DNA of 64,000 nt from positions 96,010 to 160,009 of IMG/VR virus record IMGVR_UViG_3300033182_000769. The stretch is one strand, 5' to 3'. The notes beneath the pieces are model-generated. The model saw only the letters and a list, made by a program, of their open reading frames with translations, did no database searches and had not been told where the DNA came from. The position numbers were made by a program, and so were the translations under genes. The DNA is from a virus. Below, piece after piece: positions 34,452 through 42,798 of the stretch. How positions within the stretch are numbered: position 1 is the stretch's first letter; each line of letters starts with the position of its first letter.

Positions 34452-34910
34452 ATGACAAACTGGTACGACAAGGTTTCAAAAGATATTTCTGCAATTCCTG
34501 ACGCTGTTGAATACTTTAATACAGAGTTATTAGCAGCAAAGGCAGACCAGAAGGTATCTGGAAGAATTGAACGAATTGCAGCAGAAATGCCTGCTGTGGT
34601 CGAAACCAGATTTTCTCAATTACAAGAAATTGAAGCGATCTTAGAATATCTAAACATTGAACTTCGTCGTTTACGTTCTTCTCACTTCAGAAAGTATGTT
34701 GAAAATTATCAACGTGCTCTTAGTTCGCGAGATGCTGAAAAGTTTGTAGACGGCGAAGCCGATGTTGTAGATTTCGAAAAAATTATTAACGAGTTTGCAC
34801 TAATTCGTAACAAGTGGTTAGGTGTAATTAAAGGTTTAGATATTAAACAATGGCAGGTTAGTAACATTGTTAAATTAAGGACCGCAGGATTAGACGACGC
34901 AACCCTCTAA
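34452..34910 (+). CDS. Helical protein of unknown function in the recombination operon
   Basis: 152 residues, almost fully helical: VSGRIERIAAEMPAVVETRFSQLQEIEAILEYLNIELRRLRSSHFRKYVENYQRALSSRDAEKFVDG. It shares size, helical plan and locus with UvsY-type mediators (T4 UvsY 137 residues), but the sequence match is too weak for me to call it. It converges with the sulfotransferase gene, overlapping by 4 bp. Confidence 0.5.
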   Translation: MTNWYDKVSKDISAIPDAVEYFNTELLAAKADQKVSGRIERIAAEMPAVVETRFSQLQEIEAILEYLNIELRRLRSSHFRKYVENYQRALSSRDAEKFVDGEADVVDFEKIINEFALIRNKWLGVIKGLDIKQWQVSNIVKLRTAGLDDATL

Positions 34911-35521
34911 TATTTAAAATTAAAAAAGTTAATAGGCTTTTCGTAATATTTTCTTACGATATCTACTGTTTCAGTATTATACATATCTTGATAGTGTTTG
35001 TTGTCTCTAAGATTTCCTTTTAACTTAATTTTATTTTTTAACTCATCATTGTAAACAATACCTAATACATTACACACATCTTTCATGTCATCATTTAAAG
35101 AATCGTGTATCATAACTTTATCTACAACTAAATTATCATTCTCATCAGTATAAAGACTCCAGTCGTCTTTGAAGCAATGTTGCTTATTAGATTTAACAAA
35201 TCCATCAAAACCGTTTTTGACTTTTTTAGGTTTGTAACTTTTTATGTAGTAATATAAACTTACAACCTTATCCCATGAATTTCTTTCAACTGTAAATTTA
35301 TAGTAGTCGTTCCACTCTTGTGGGAACTGTTCTTCTATAAATCGCCATCCTTCATGTTCGCAGTCTCCTTCCATGCCAACCGGTGGCATTCCTTCAGGAG
35401 GCATTCCTGCAAATACATAATCGGTACCTGCTATACTATCTAATAAAAATTTTTCAACACTTGATCCGGCAGTTTTTCGAGTTTTAATAAAAATAAATTT
35501 GTACTTGTGTGAGATGATCAT
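34907..35521 (-). CDS. Sulfotransferase family protein
   Basis: 204 residues. FIFIKTRKTAGSSVEKFL near the N-terminus is the 5'-phosphosulfate-binding loop (K-T-x-G-[ST]-S), and TVERNSWDKVVSLYYY around residues 77-92 fits the 3'-phosphate-binding R-N-P-W-D-R-x-V-S-x-Y motif (Pro is Ser here). These mark a PAPS-dependent sulfotransferase, usually acting on carbohydrates. Its neighbours are glycan genes, and an APS-kinase-like protein that could help make PAPS is at 50.2 kb. A late octamer lies exactly 5 nt before the ATG. Confidence 0.75.
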   Translation of the reverse strand: MIISHKYKFIFIKTRKTAGSSVEKFLLDSIAGTDYVFAGMPPEGMPPVGMEGDCEHEGWRFIEEQFPQEWNDYYKFTVERNSWDKVVSLYYYIKSYKPKKVKNGFDGFVKSNKQHCFKDDWSLYTDENDNLVVDKVMIHDSLNDDMKDVCNVLGIVYNDELKNKIKLKGNLRDNKHYQDMYNTETVDIVRKYYEKPINFFNFKY

Positions 35522-35526
35522 AAAAC

Positions 35527-35534
35527 TATTTATT
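35527..35534 (-). promoter_or_regulatory. Late-promoter octamer, 5 nt before sulfotransferase ATG
   Basis: AATAAATA then GTTTT then ATG on the minus strand; divergent from the promoter at 35548. Confidence 0.6.
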
Positions 35535-35547
35535 CATAAACTGCGCA

Positions 35548-35555
35548 TATAAATA
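35548..35555 (+). promoter_or_regulatory. Perfect T4 late promoter, 5 nt before ATG 35561
   Basis: TATAAATA, identical to the T4 late consensus, then TGTGC then ATG. Confidence 0.7.
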
Positions 35556-35560
35556 TGTGC

Positions 35561-36319
35561 ATGAAAGTAGTTATTGTTACAGGTGGTTTTGACCCCATTC
35601 ACTCAGGTCATATTTCGTATATTAAAGCAGCAAAACAATTAGGCGATAAACTAATTGTTGGGCTTAATTCAGATGCTTGGTTAGAACGTAAAAAGGGTAG
35701 AAGTTTTATGCCTTGGGAGGAACGTGCTACAATTTTAGAAGCACTTGCTGATGTCGATCGTGTTATTGTATTTGATGATAGTGATAATACAGCCAAGGGT
35801 GCTATTATTAAAATTAGAAACATTTATCCAGAAGCACACATTGTATTCGCCAACGGAGGTGATAGAACATCTGACAATATTCCTGAAATGGATATTAACG
35901 ACGGCAACACTTCGTTTGAATTTAGTGTTGGCGGCGATGACAAAAAGAACTCAAGCAGTTGGATCCTTACAGAATGGAAAGCACCAAAGACAGAACGTGT
36001 TTGGGGTTACTATCGTGTACTGCATGAAGTAGAAGGCTGTAAAGTAAAAGAACTTACAGTTGATCCTGGTAAAAGTTTGTCAATGCAAAAGCACAGATGG
36101 CGGAACGAGTATTGGCTTGTTAGCGAAGGTAAATGTGTTGTTAATAGTAAGTTAGCGAGCGGGTACACCATTCCTCCTAAGCAACTTGAAAAGCACGACG
36201 AGTATACAATACTATGCGGCGATTGGCATCAACTAACTAATCCGTTTGACGAGCCATGCAGAGTTGTAGAAATACAGTACGGAAAACTCTGCGAAGAAGA
36301 GGATATTGAGAGAGAATGA
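35561..36319 (+). CDS. Cytidylyltransferase-cupin fusion (RfaE/TagD-like plus mannose-6-P isomerase-type cupin)
   Basis: 252 residues from the second ATG (35561); the first, at 35555, lies on the promoter. N-terminal half: VTGGFDPIHSGHISYIKAAKQLGD, the HxGH signature of nucleotidyltransferases that make CDP- or ADP-sugars or CDP-glycerol. C-terminal half (after about residue 145): VWGYYRVLHEVEGCKVKELTV, PGKSLSMQKHRWRNEYWLVSEG, and WHQLTNPFDEPCRVVEIQYG, the pattern of type-II phosphomannose isomerase cupins. The fusion suggests activated-sugar synthesis for the neighbouring glycosyltransferases. The second NTase motif (ISSTxxR) is not obvious. Confidence 0.75.
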   Translation: MKVVIVTGGFDPIHSGHISYIKAAKQLGDKLIVGLNSDAWLERKKGRSFMPWEERATILEALADVDRVIVFDDSDNTAKGAIIKIRNIYPEAHIVFANGGDRTSDNIPEMDINDGNTSFEFSVGGDDKKNSSSWILTEWKAPKTERVWGYYRVLHEVEGCKVKELTVDPGKSLSMQKHRWRNEYWLVSEGKCVVNSKLASGYTIPPKQLEKHDEYTILCGDWHQLTNPFDEPCRVVEIQYGKLCEEEDIERE

Positions 36320-37116
36320 CCCGCTGGACATTTATTAGTAAAGGCGGAGAGGATCCTTACATAAATGCGTTCTGTAAAGGAACAAATGGTCGCTTGGTAG
36401 ATTCTGATAGTTTCAATTATGACGATTCAAGTGAACCAATTGTATTAAGAGGAATACTAAAGAAGAAAATTATTAAACAATGTTGGGAAAACAATCGTGA
36501 TTTTTACTATATGGATACTGGCTACTTTGGAAATGAAACAAATGTTAGAAATCCAAACGGATGGAAATATTGGCATCGAATTGTAAAAAATAATCTACAG
36601 CATAATGAAATTGTTGATCGCCCGTCAGACAGATTTGAAAGATTAGGAAAACAGTTCTCGCCTTGGAGAACATCAGGCCGTAATATTCTAATTGCCGCAC
36701 CAGACGAAAAACCTATGAAGTTTTATGGTTTAGACTTAGATACATGGATTGACGAAACTGTTACAACAATTAAAAAATATACAGATAGGCCTGTCATTGT
36801 TCGCCGTCGCGACAAGAATCGTATTAATAGAATACAAAATGATACACTGGAAGAAGCATTAAAAGATACATTCGCATTGGTAACATTTAATAGTAATGCT
36901 GCAACTGAAAGTATTTTTTACGGTGTTCCTGTTTTTACATTAGCACCAGTTCATGCTGCAAGACCAGTTGCGTCAACAGATTTAAGCCAAATAGAACGTC
37001 CTTACTACCCGAGTGAAGATAAATTATTTAAGTGGGGATGCCACTTGGCATACGGCCAGTTTCACATGAGCGAACTCAAATCAGGAAAAGCAAAAGAAAT
37101 GTTGGAGGAGCAATGA
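36316..37116 (+). CDS. KpsC/capsule-synthesis-like glycosyltransferase, paralog A
   Basis: 266 residues, coupled to the upstream gene (4-bp overlap). The conserved C-terminal half has FALVTFNSNAATESIFYGVPVFTLAP then VASTDLSQIERP and GQFHMSELKSGKAKEML. The 'NS-N-A-x5-I-x-G-[VI]-P' core and the trailing 'DLS-IE-P' are those of capsule polysaccharide biosynthesis proteins (KpsC/KpsS type, PF05159), retaining Kdo-transferase-like enzymes. First of five family members within 6.5 kb. Confidence 0.65.
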   Translation: MTRWTFISKGGEDPYINAFCKGTNGRLVDSDSFNYDDSSEPIVLRGILKKKIIKQCWENNRDFYYMDTGYFGNETNVRNPNGWKYWHRIVKNNLQHNEIVDRPSDRFERLGKQFSPWRTSGRNILIAAPDEKPMKFYGLDLDTWIDETVTTIKKYTDRPVIVRRRDKNRINRIQNDTLEEALKDTFALVTFNSNAATESIFYGVPVFTLAPVHAARPVASTDLSQIERPYYPSEDKLFKWGCHLAYGQFHMSELKSGKAKEMLEEQ

Positions 37117-37832
37117 TTAGAATTTTTATTGGCTACGACTCAAATGAAGTAGTAGCATATCACACACTATGTCACAGTATTTTAAGACACAGTTCGCAGC
37201 CGGTGTCATTTACACCAATTGCAAGAAATACCATCGAAAATTTATATAAAAAACCTAAAGGCGAAAAAGAGTCAACTGAGTTTTCGTTGACACGTTTCCT
37301 TGTACCTTACCTATCTGACTTCCACGGTTGGTCTATCTTTATGGACTGCGATATGCTTGTTACAGAAGATATTGCAAATTTATGGAACTTAAGAAATGCC
37401 GACAATGCAGTTATGTGTGTGCAACACGACTATTCTCCAACTACGACACGTAAGTTTTTGAATCAAGAACAAACAGTCTATCCTAAGAAAAATTGGTCAA
37501 GTGTAATGATGTTTAACAACAATTTATGCAGAGCATTGACACCGACATACGTTGAAGAAGCAAGTGGTTTAGAACTACATCAATTTAAGTGGTTAGAAGA
37601 TGCTGACGGTTTGGTAGGAGCACTTCCACCTAAATGGAACTTCTTAGTAGGCGAAGAACAAATGTATGACGAAGGAGTTCCAAGTCTTATACATTACACA
37701 CTTGGCGGACCGTACTTTAACGACCACAGAGATGTTGATTATGCAGACTTGTGGTACGAAGAAAATCGTTTAGCAAATCATGCAACACAGATTACTACGG
37801 AATACACAGAACAAATGATCAAGGGTAAGTAA
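37113..37832 (+). CDS. Glycosyltransferase, GT8-like
   Basis: 239 residues from ATG 37113, overlapping the upstream stop (ATGA) with GGAGGAG before it; the longer open frame to 37032 is not needed. RIFIGYDSNEVVAYHTLCHSIL at the start and WSIFMDCDMLVTEDIANLW with a DxD-like motif (DCD) in the middle are typical of nucleotide-sugar GT-A enzymes of family 8. HYTLGGPYF near the end supplies the usual His. Acceptor and sugar unknown. Confidence 0.72.
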   Translation: MIRIFIGYDSNEVVAYHTLCHSILRHSSQPVSFTPIARNTIENLYKKPKGEKESTEFSLTRFLVPYLSDFHGWSIFMDCDMLVTEDIANLWNLRNADNAVMCVQHDYSPTTTRKFLNQEQTVYPKKNWSSVMMFNNNLCRALTPTYVEEASGLELHQFKWLEDADGLVGALPPKWNFLVGEEQMYDEGVPSLIHYTLGGPYFNDHRDVDYADLWYEENRLANHATQITTEYTEQMIKGK

Positions 37833-38614
37833 TGCCAAAGGATCCAGATAAAATTTCAATAGAAGAGAAGTTTGTAGCAAGTACAAATGGGGCTCTTACA
37901 ACTGACATCAACAGCGACAAGCCGTTAGTTGTTAGAGGTGTTACTTCTAAAACTGAAATGGATATTTGTGAAGAACAAGGCAGAGACTATTATTACATCG
38001 ATACTGGATATGTAGGGAATTTTCCAAGTATAGGTAACCCTAAAGGTGCAAAAATTTGGCATCGTATTGTAAAAAATAAAATGCAGCATGACGTTATAGA
38101 ATCTGCTCCTGATGATCGTTGGAACAATTTAATTTCGCAAGATCCTAACCTTAAGTTTAAAGGTTGGAAGAAACATGAAAATAAAATTCTATTTGTTCCA
38201 CCAAATCCTAAGGCGTGTAAAGCATTTAACATTGATTATCAAGAATGGATGGAAACAACAAAGCATACTATTGAACAAACGACTGATATTCCCATAGAAG
38301 TTCGTATAAAAGGATCTCGTTCAGAAAGAAATCATGCAAATACAATTTATGATGCATTACAAGGAACTTATGCAGTAGTGACTTTTAATAGCATAGCAGC
38401 ACTTGAAGCAATACTATTTGGAGTACCGGCTTTTGTCGCTGTTCCGTGCGCGGCAAGTCCATTAGCATCAAATAACTTAAACGATTTAACGAAACCGTTT
38501 TACCCGTCAGCAGGAAAAATAATCCAACAATGTAAAAATATCGCATACGGTCAGTTTACTGTTGATGAAATTGAAAATGGTACTGCTTGGAATATTTTGC
38601 AGGAACGATCATGA
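37832..38614 (+). CDS. KpsC/capsule-synthesis-like glycosyltransferase, paralog B
   Basis: 260 residues, starting in the stop of the GT8 gene (TAATG). It parallels paralog A over the whole length: DYYYIDTGYVGNF, WHRIVKNKMQHD, DDRWNNL, then VVTFNSIAALEAILFGVPAFVAVP, NNLNDLTKPFYPS and GQFTVDEIENGTAWNIL. Clear product of duplication. Confidence 0.65.
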   Translation: MPKDPDKISIEEKFVASTNGALTTDINSDKPLVVRGVTSKTEMDICEEQGRDYYYIDTGYVGNFPSIGNPKGAKIWHRIVKNKMQHDVIESAPDDRWNNLISQDPNLKFKGWKKHENKILFVPPNPKACKAFNIDYQEWMETTKHTIEQTTDIPIEVRIKGSRSERNHANTIYDALQGTYAVVTFNSIAALEAILFGVPAFVAVPCAASPLASNNLNDLTKPFYPSAGKIIQQCKNIAYGQFTVDEIENGTAWNILQERS

Positions 38615-39720
38615 AATTATTACTTAACGATAAAGAAATTGCGCACTATCTAACTTCGTTAATAGACCTTACGCCTGATGTTAAGTCCGGGGTTGAGTTT
38701 AATAATCTTGAAATTGCAGAAGTTGTAGTTGTTTTTAAAAGTCAACAAAGAAACAAACCTCATAAGCAAAGAAAGTTAAATCTTAAAGGTAAACAAAAGA
38801 TATATCATAAAATTAAACGTGCTACTGAAAAAGATGTCAAACAATATTTTAAAGATATTAAAGAACGAATTGTAGTTTGTAAAAATTTAAAGTTTCATGA
38901 GATACATAACAACATAGAATATTTTATTGAAACTCTCGGAAAAGAAAAAATCTTTGATCTTTACAAAAAAGACAAACATCAAGTCGACTTTGTTAAAGGT
39001 ACAGGTTTATCTCTTGATAAATCTGGAGAGTTTATTAGACGTAAAGAATTTAAAGACTACACCAACGACTGCTTAATTAGAAATACTGTCGGAAATGAAG
39101 AATTATTGGTCACTAAGATTGATAACAACTATCCTATGTGGTTTATTGATAGTGGTTATACAAATTTCTTAGAAACAAATAAAAAGTGGCATAGATTAGT
39201 TCGTAATCATTTACACTTTGGCAAATATTTTGATGCTCCGTCGGATAGGTTAGGTAATATCAAAGAATTTCCTAAACCATGGCGAAATGATGGAGAAATT
39301 ATCTATATTATTGAGCCGGGACCGTTTGCAGCGGCAATATTTCATGCAGATTTAAAAACTTGGAAGTACGAAGTTGCAAAAGAACTTAGAAAATACACAG
39401 ACAAGCGGATTGTTTTCCGTAAAAAAGCACCAAAGCGTAATAGACCAAGTCTAATAGAACAATTACAGAACGAAGACTATCATTGTATCGTTAGTTTAAA
39501 CAGTAATGCCGCTACAGAGGCAATTTGGCAAGGAATTCCTGTAATTACACTTGGAACACACATTACAAATCCAGTTAGTAGAAATAACTTAGCGGATATT
39601 GACAATTTATACAAAGGACCTTTAGGTAACTGGCTGGCGTATCTAAGTTATAGTCAGTTTTCAAAGGAAGAATTACTAAATGGTACCGCACAAGAGATTG
39701 TAAGGAAGTATCATGTCTAA
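38611..39720 (+). CDS. KpsC-like glycosyltransferase, paralog C with N-terminal extension
   Basis: 369 residues from ATG 38611 (ATGA overlap with B). The first 110 or so residues are extra, Lys-rich and helical, and unlike the other copies. From there it follows the family: WFIDSGYTNFLETNKKWHRLVRNHLHFG, APSDRLGN, VSLNSNAATEAIWQGIPVITLG, RNNLADIDN, SQFSKEELLNGTAQEI. The extension may bind acceptor or partner. Confidence 0.62.
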   Translation: MKLLLNDKEIAHYLTSLIDLTPDVKSGVEFNNLEIAEVVVVFKSQQRNKPHKQRKLNLKGKQKIYHKIKRATEKDVKQYFKDIKERIVVCKNLKFHEIHNNIEYFIETLGKEKIFDLYKKDKHQVDFVKGTGLSLDKSGEFIRRKEFKDYTNDCLIRNTVGNEELLVTKIDNNYPMWFIDSGYTNFLETNKKWHRLVRNHLHFGKYFDAPSDRLGNIKEFPKPWRNDGEIIYIIEPGPFAAAIFHADLKTWKYEVAKELRKYTDKRIVFRKKAPKRNRPSLIEQLQNEDYHCIVSLNSNAATEAIWQGIPVITLGTHITNPVSRNNLADIDNLYKGPLGNWLAYLSYSQFSKEELLNGTAQEIVRKYHV

Positions 39721-40636
39721 ATTAACAGCAGTTGCTTACTATAAAGGCATTCCACCTAACAATAAGAACATAGAGAAGCCTGCAATTCTCGATAATTTTA
39801 TTGCAGGCGTTAATGCAGTTGGCGATAATGGTGTTAAGCACAATGGCATGGGTGCAATTCCGTGTGATGTTGCATTGATACAAGGGTTTGTACACGAACA
39901 TGGAAAAAATGCGCCGCATCTTGCTCTAAGAAGGTCTGCTGTTGAGATGCAAAAACAAAATAATAAAAGATCTTTAATAGTTGATAGCAACTTATTTCTT
40001 TATGCTACTCCCGGTAACCCCAAGCATTACCTAAGATACAGTTTTGACGGAGTTTTTCCAACAACGGGTTTTTACTTTGACAAAAATGTTGACCCGACGC
40101 GGTGGCAACAGATAAGTCAAGATCTAAACATCAAATTAAAGCCATGGAGAACCGAAGGAAACCATATTTTAATTTGTTTACAAAGAAATGGTGGTTGGTC
40201 AATGCGTGGCCTTGACGTAATGCAATGGTTAAATCAAACTATAGCAACTATTAGACAGTTTTCTGGAAGACCTATTGTTGTTAGAGCACACCCTGGCGAT
40301 AAAAAAGCAAAAGCATACTTGAGAATATCGCAACCTAACGTTAGAATCAGCACAAAATTAAATTTATTGGAAGACTTGCGTGGTGCGTGGGCAACAATTG
40401 TCTATAATTCAAGCCCGGCAGTAGCAAGTTCTATAGAAGGTATTCCTGTTTTCTTAACAGATCCACAACCAGAACATAGTCAAGCATACGAAGTATCAAA
40501 TACTGACCTTTCAAAGATAGAAAATCCACTGTTGCCTGAACGACAAGGCTGGATTGAAAAATTATCCATGTGCCATTGGAACTTTGACGAACTAAGATCA
40601 GGTAAGGCTTGGAATTTTATGAGGAAATACGTTTAA
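39713..40636 (+). CDS. KpsC-like glycosyltransferase, paralog D
   Basis: 307 residues, overlapping C by 8 bp. Family core: GRPIVVRAHPGDKKAKAY, AWATIVYNSSPAVASSIEGIPVFL, SNTDLSKIENPLLPE, CHWNFDELRSGKAWNFM. The NS-core is altered (NSSPAVASS), closer to paralog E. The N-terminal domain is different from A-C, suggesting another donor or acceptor. Confidence 0.62.
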   Translation: MSKLTAVAYYKGIPPNNKNIEKPAILDNFIAGVNAVGDNGVKHNGMGAIPCDVALIQGFVHEHGKNAPHLALRRSAVEMQKQNNKRSLIVDSNLFLYATPGNPKHYLRYSFDGVFPTTGFYFDKNVDPTRWQQISQDLNIKLKPWRTEGNHILICLQRNGGWSMRGLDVMQWLNQTIATIRQFSGRPIVVRAHPGDKKAKAYLRISQPNVRISTKLNLLEDLRGAWATIVYNSSPAVASSIEGIPVFLTDPQPEHSQAYEVSNTDLSKIENPLLPERQGWIEKLSMCHWNFDELRSGKAWNFMRKYV

Positions 40637-41478
40637 CGTTTAAATTGTTGCCAGTAAGGTTCAGTTCTTGGAACCTTTAAATCATCTCTATGACTCATTC
40701 CGGTGTTCTTCCTACCACCTTTTAAGTGATCTAACCAAGCACCCCATTGGCTATTAATCAAAGGATGACCTTCACCGGTACTCATTCCCGGTCTTGGACG
40801 AAGATCGTGTAAATTTGCAGCCCAGTCATGCTGCTTTAAACCAGGAATTGTCTTTTTAACTTCGTCAAACACAAAACTATCGTGCCATTCAGCCATTTGA
40901 AAAATGCCTTGTTCGGCCTGATCATAAACACGTTGAAATTCTTTTAAAAAGTTTAATGTAGCAGGGCTGGAAAGTTTCATAGCATATAATCCGCACTCAC
41001 TATATTTGCCTCTCCTGCCTAAATAACACAAATCTTGGTTATTAGGTAACATATATTTTAAGTTTTCTTCGTTAATTGGACTATGACAAATGGTGTCAGC
41101 ATCCATCCACATTAGCCATTCACTATCACACATATTAGCACAGGCAAAAATTGAGTAAACTTTATGGGCAAACCGAATAGCGTTCCATTTGAACCCTTTT
41201 CCGCTGTCTTTTCGTCGACTTCTAATCGGGTCATTAGATACATCGCCGTTAGCCTTTGGCGCATCTCTCCACTTTTCTTTAAATCTAACAAGCTCGGGGC
41301 TTGCTTGATGGAGATTAAATACTTTAAGGTTAGGTGCCTGCTCATCAACACAACAATTTTCAGCAAAAACGTACAAATTTACACTTGATGGCCAATTTTC
41401 TAAGAATGTCTGTATCATCCTCTTACCGTATAAATCGTATCCTGCTTTATGAAATGTTGTAACTACTGATAAATTCAT
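40633..41478 (-). CDS. Glycosyltransferase-like protein (GT-A fold)
   Basis: 281 residues from ATG 41478 (ATGA overlap with the upstream gene). NLSVVTTFHKAGYDLYGKRMIQTFLENWP at the start and CDSEWLMWMDADTICHSPI with a DxD motif around residue 130 suggest a nucleotide-diphospho-sugar transferase. KHDWAANLHDLRPRP near the end is characteristic of a group of phage proteins without assigned family. It faces paralog D tail to tail. Confidence 0.6.
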   Translation of the reverse strand: MNLSVVTTFHKAGYDLYGKRMIQTFLENWPSSVNLYVFAENCCVDEQAPNLKVFNLHQASPELVRFKEKWRDAPKANGDVSNDPIRSRRKDSGKGFKWNAIRFAHKVYSIFACANMCDSEWLMWMDADTICHSPINEENLKYMLPNNQDLCYLGRRGKYSECGLYAMKLSSPATLNFLKEFQRVYDQAEQGIFQMAEWHDSFVFDEVKKTIPGLKQHDWAANLHDLRPRPGMSTGEGHPLINSQWGAWLDHLKGGRKNTGMSHRDDLKVPRTEPYWQQFKR

Positions 41479-41873
41479 TTTAATTTCTTCCACGTATGGT
41501 AATAACCTTGTTGCTCAACTGCTCCGTACCCGGTTCGGTACAATGTTTGTGATAAATCTCGGCCAATGACCTCATCGCCTTCAATTACAACTAACGAATG
41601 CCACTTATTAAGTATAATAACAATATCATCTATCTTTTTTGTTTTGTCTCTATCGACAAATACTACAGAAATATCGTTTAGAAAATCCTTACCAGCACCG
41701 TGTTCTCTAAAAATTAAATTTTTGGCTTTAATTTTAGGAGCAGTTGGTGCAAATACAAACACAGATTTAAATACTTCAAGTATATCTTCTAAATGACCAA
41801 ACCCTTCTCCCAGAACAATGGCGTTCTGTGGATTCTTTTTTGTTTTTAAGAGTCTCTTTTGAAATTTTTCCAT
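41475..41873 (-). CDS. Protein of unknown function in the glycan block
   Basis: 132 residues, beginning MEKFQKRLLKTKKNPQNAIVLGEGFGHLEDILEVF. The pattern (strand, GEGFG turn, helix, then SVFVFAP and ISVVFVDRD) suggests a small Rossmann-like fold, perhaps a reduced methyltransferase, but no catalytic motif is identifiable. It is coupled to the glycosyltransferase behind it. Confidence 0.45.
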   Translation of the reverse strand: MEKFQKRLLKTKKNPQNAIVLGEGFGHLEDILEVFKSVFVFAPTAPKIKAKNLIFREHGAGKDFLNDISVVFVDRDKTKKIDDIVIILNKWHSLVVIEGDEVIGRDLSQTLYRTGYGAVEQQGYYHTWKKLK

Positions 41874-41899
41874 TGTTTTTCATTAACTGCGCTGTTATT

Positions 41900-41907
41900 T
41901 ATAAGTA
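41900..41907 (+). promoter_or_regulatory. Late-promoter-like octamer, 4 nt before ATG 41912
   Basis: TATAAGTA then TAGT then ATG. The start is chosen accordingly. Confidence 0.45.
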
Positions 41908-41911
41908 TAGT

Positions 41912-42766
41912 ATGCGGTTTAAAATTTTTAGAGAGTTTGGTTCACTAAACAGTCCACCGGTATTTGATGCATTTGAGCAAGGACTAAAAAACATCGGCCA
42001 CGAAGTAGTAACTACTAACGAAGATGTTGGTGTAATATGGAGTGTCCTTTGGAACGGCCGCATGATGCGTAATCAATCTATATATAACGAGTACCGATCA
42101 AAAAACAAACCTATTATAATTATTGAAGTTGGTAATCTACTACGCAACAAAACCTGGAGAGTATGCCTTAATCATATAAACGGCGAAGGCCTATTTGGCA
42201 ATAATAACGACTTAGATGTTAACAGACCAAGTAAACTTAACGTTAGATTACAACATATTAAAAATCATAGACGCCCTGAGATCTTAATAGCGACACAACA
42301 TAACAGAAGCCTTCAATGGGAAGGTATGCCTCCTATGAGTAGTTGGGTTGATAATATTTTGGAAAAAATTCGAGCCTTTTCGGACAGAAAAGTTATAGTT
42401 AGACCACATCCACGCTCTCCTTTGAGATTAAATAAAAGTGACCCATCTGTTACTTTGCAAGTTCCTGCAAAAGTAGCAGGAAGTTACGATGACTTTGATA
42501 TTAATTACGGTTATCATTGTGTTATTAACCATAACAGTGGCCCTCCGGTTCAAGCAGCAATACACGGAGTGCCGGTAATTTGTCACAAAACCAGTCTGGC
42601 ATATCCTGTTTCTTCAACTTATGAAGATATAGAAAATATTGCACTTCCTGATAGAGAAGAATGGTTTTTAAAATTGACACACACCGAATGGACTGTTGAT
42701 GAGATCGCACAAGGGATACCGTTGAAACGAATAGAAAACTTAATACGAAGTCAAATTAGCCGTTGA
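41912..42766 (+). CDS. KpsC-like glycosyltransferase, paralog E
   Basis: 284 residues from ATG 41912; a longer open frame to 41828 overlaps the divergent gene and is unsupported. RFKIFREFGSLNSPPVFDAFEQG at the N-terminus, DRKVIVRPHPRSPLRL (the HPR-type segment of PF05159), YHCVINHNSGPPVQAAIHGVPVICHK, YEDIENIALPDREEWFLKLTHTEWTVDEI. The core is the family's, though only distantly like A-C. The end overlaps the next promoter. Confidence 0.62.
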   Translation: MRFKIFREFGSLNSPPVFDAFEQGLKNIGHEVVTTNEDVGVIWSVLWNGRMMRNQSIYNEYRSKNKPIIIIEVGNLLRNKTWRVCLNHINGEGLFGNNNDLDVNRPSKLNVRLQHIKNHRRPEILIATQHNRSLQWEGMPPMSSWVDNILEKIRAFSDRKVIVRPHPRSPLRLNKSDPSVTLQVPAKVAGSYDDFDINYGYHCVINHNSGPPVQAAIHGVPVICHKTSLAYPVSSTYEDIENIALPDREEWFLKLTHTEWTVDEIAQGIPLKRIENLIRSQISR

Positions 42767-42791
42767 CAAGGCTATAAAACAAATGTATAAT
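42763..42791 (+). promoter_or_regulatory. Perfect sigma-70 promoter before the gene upstream of uvsW
   Basis: TTGACA, 17 bp, TATAAT, all consensus. Only 7 nt separate the -10 from ATG 42799, so transcription would begin on or next to the start codon. Confidence 0.85.
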
Positions 42792-42798
42792 AGGTATT

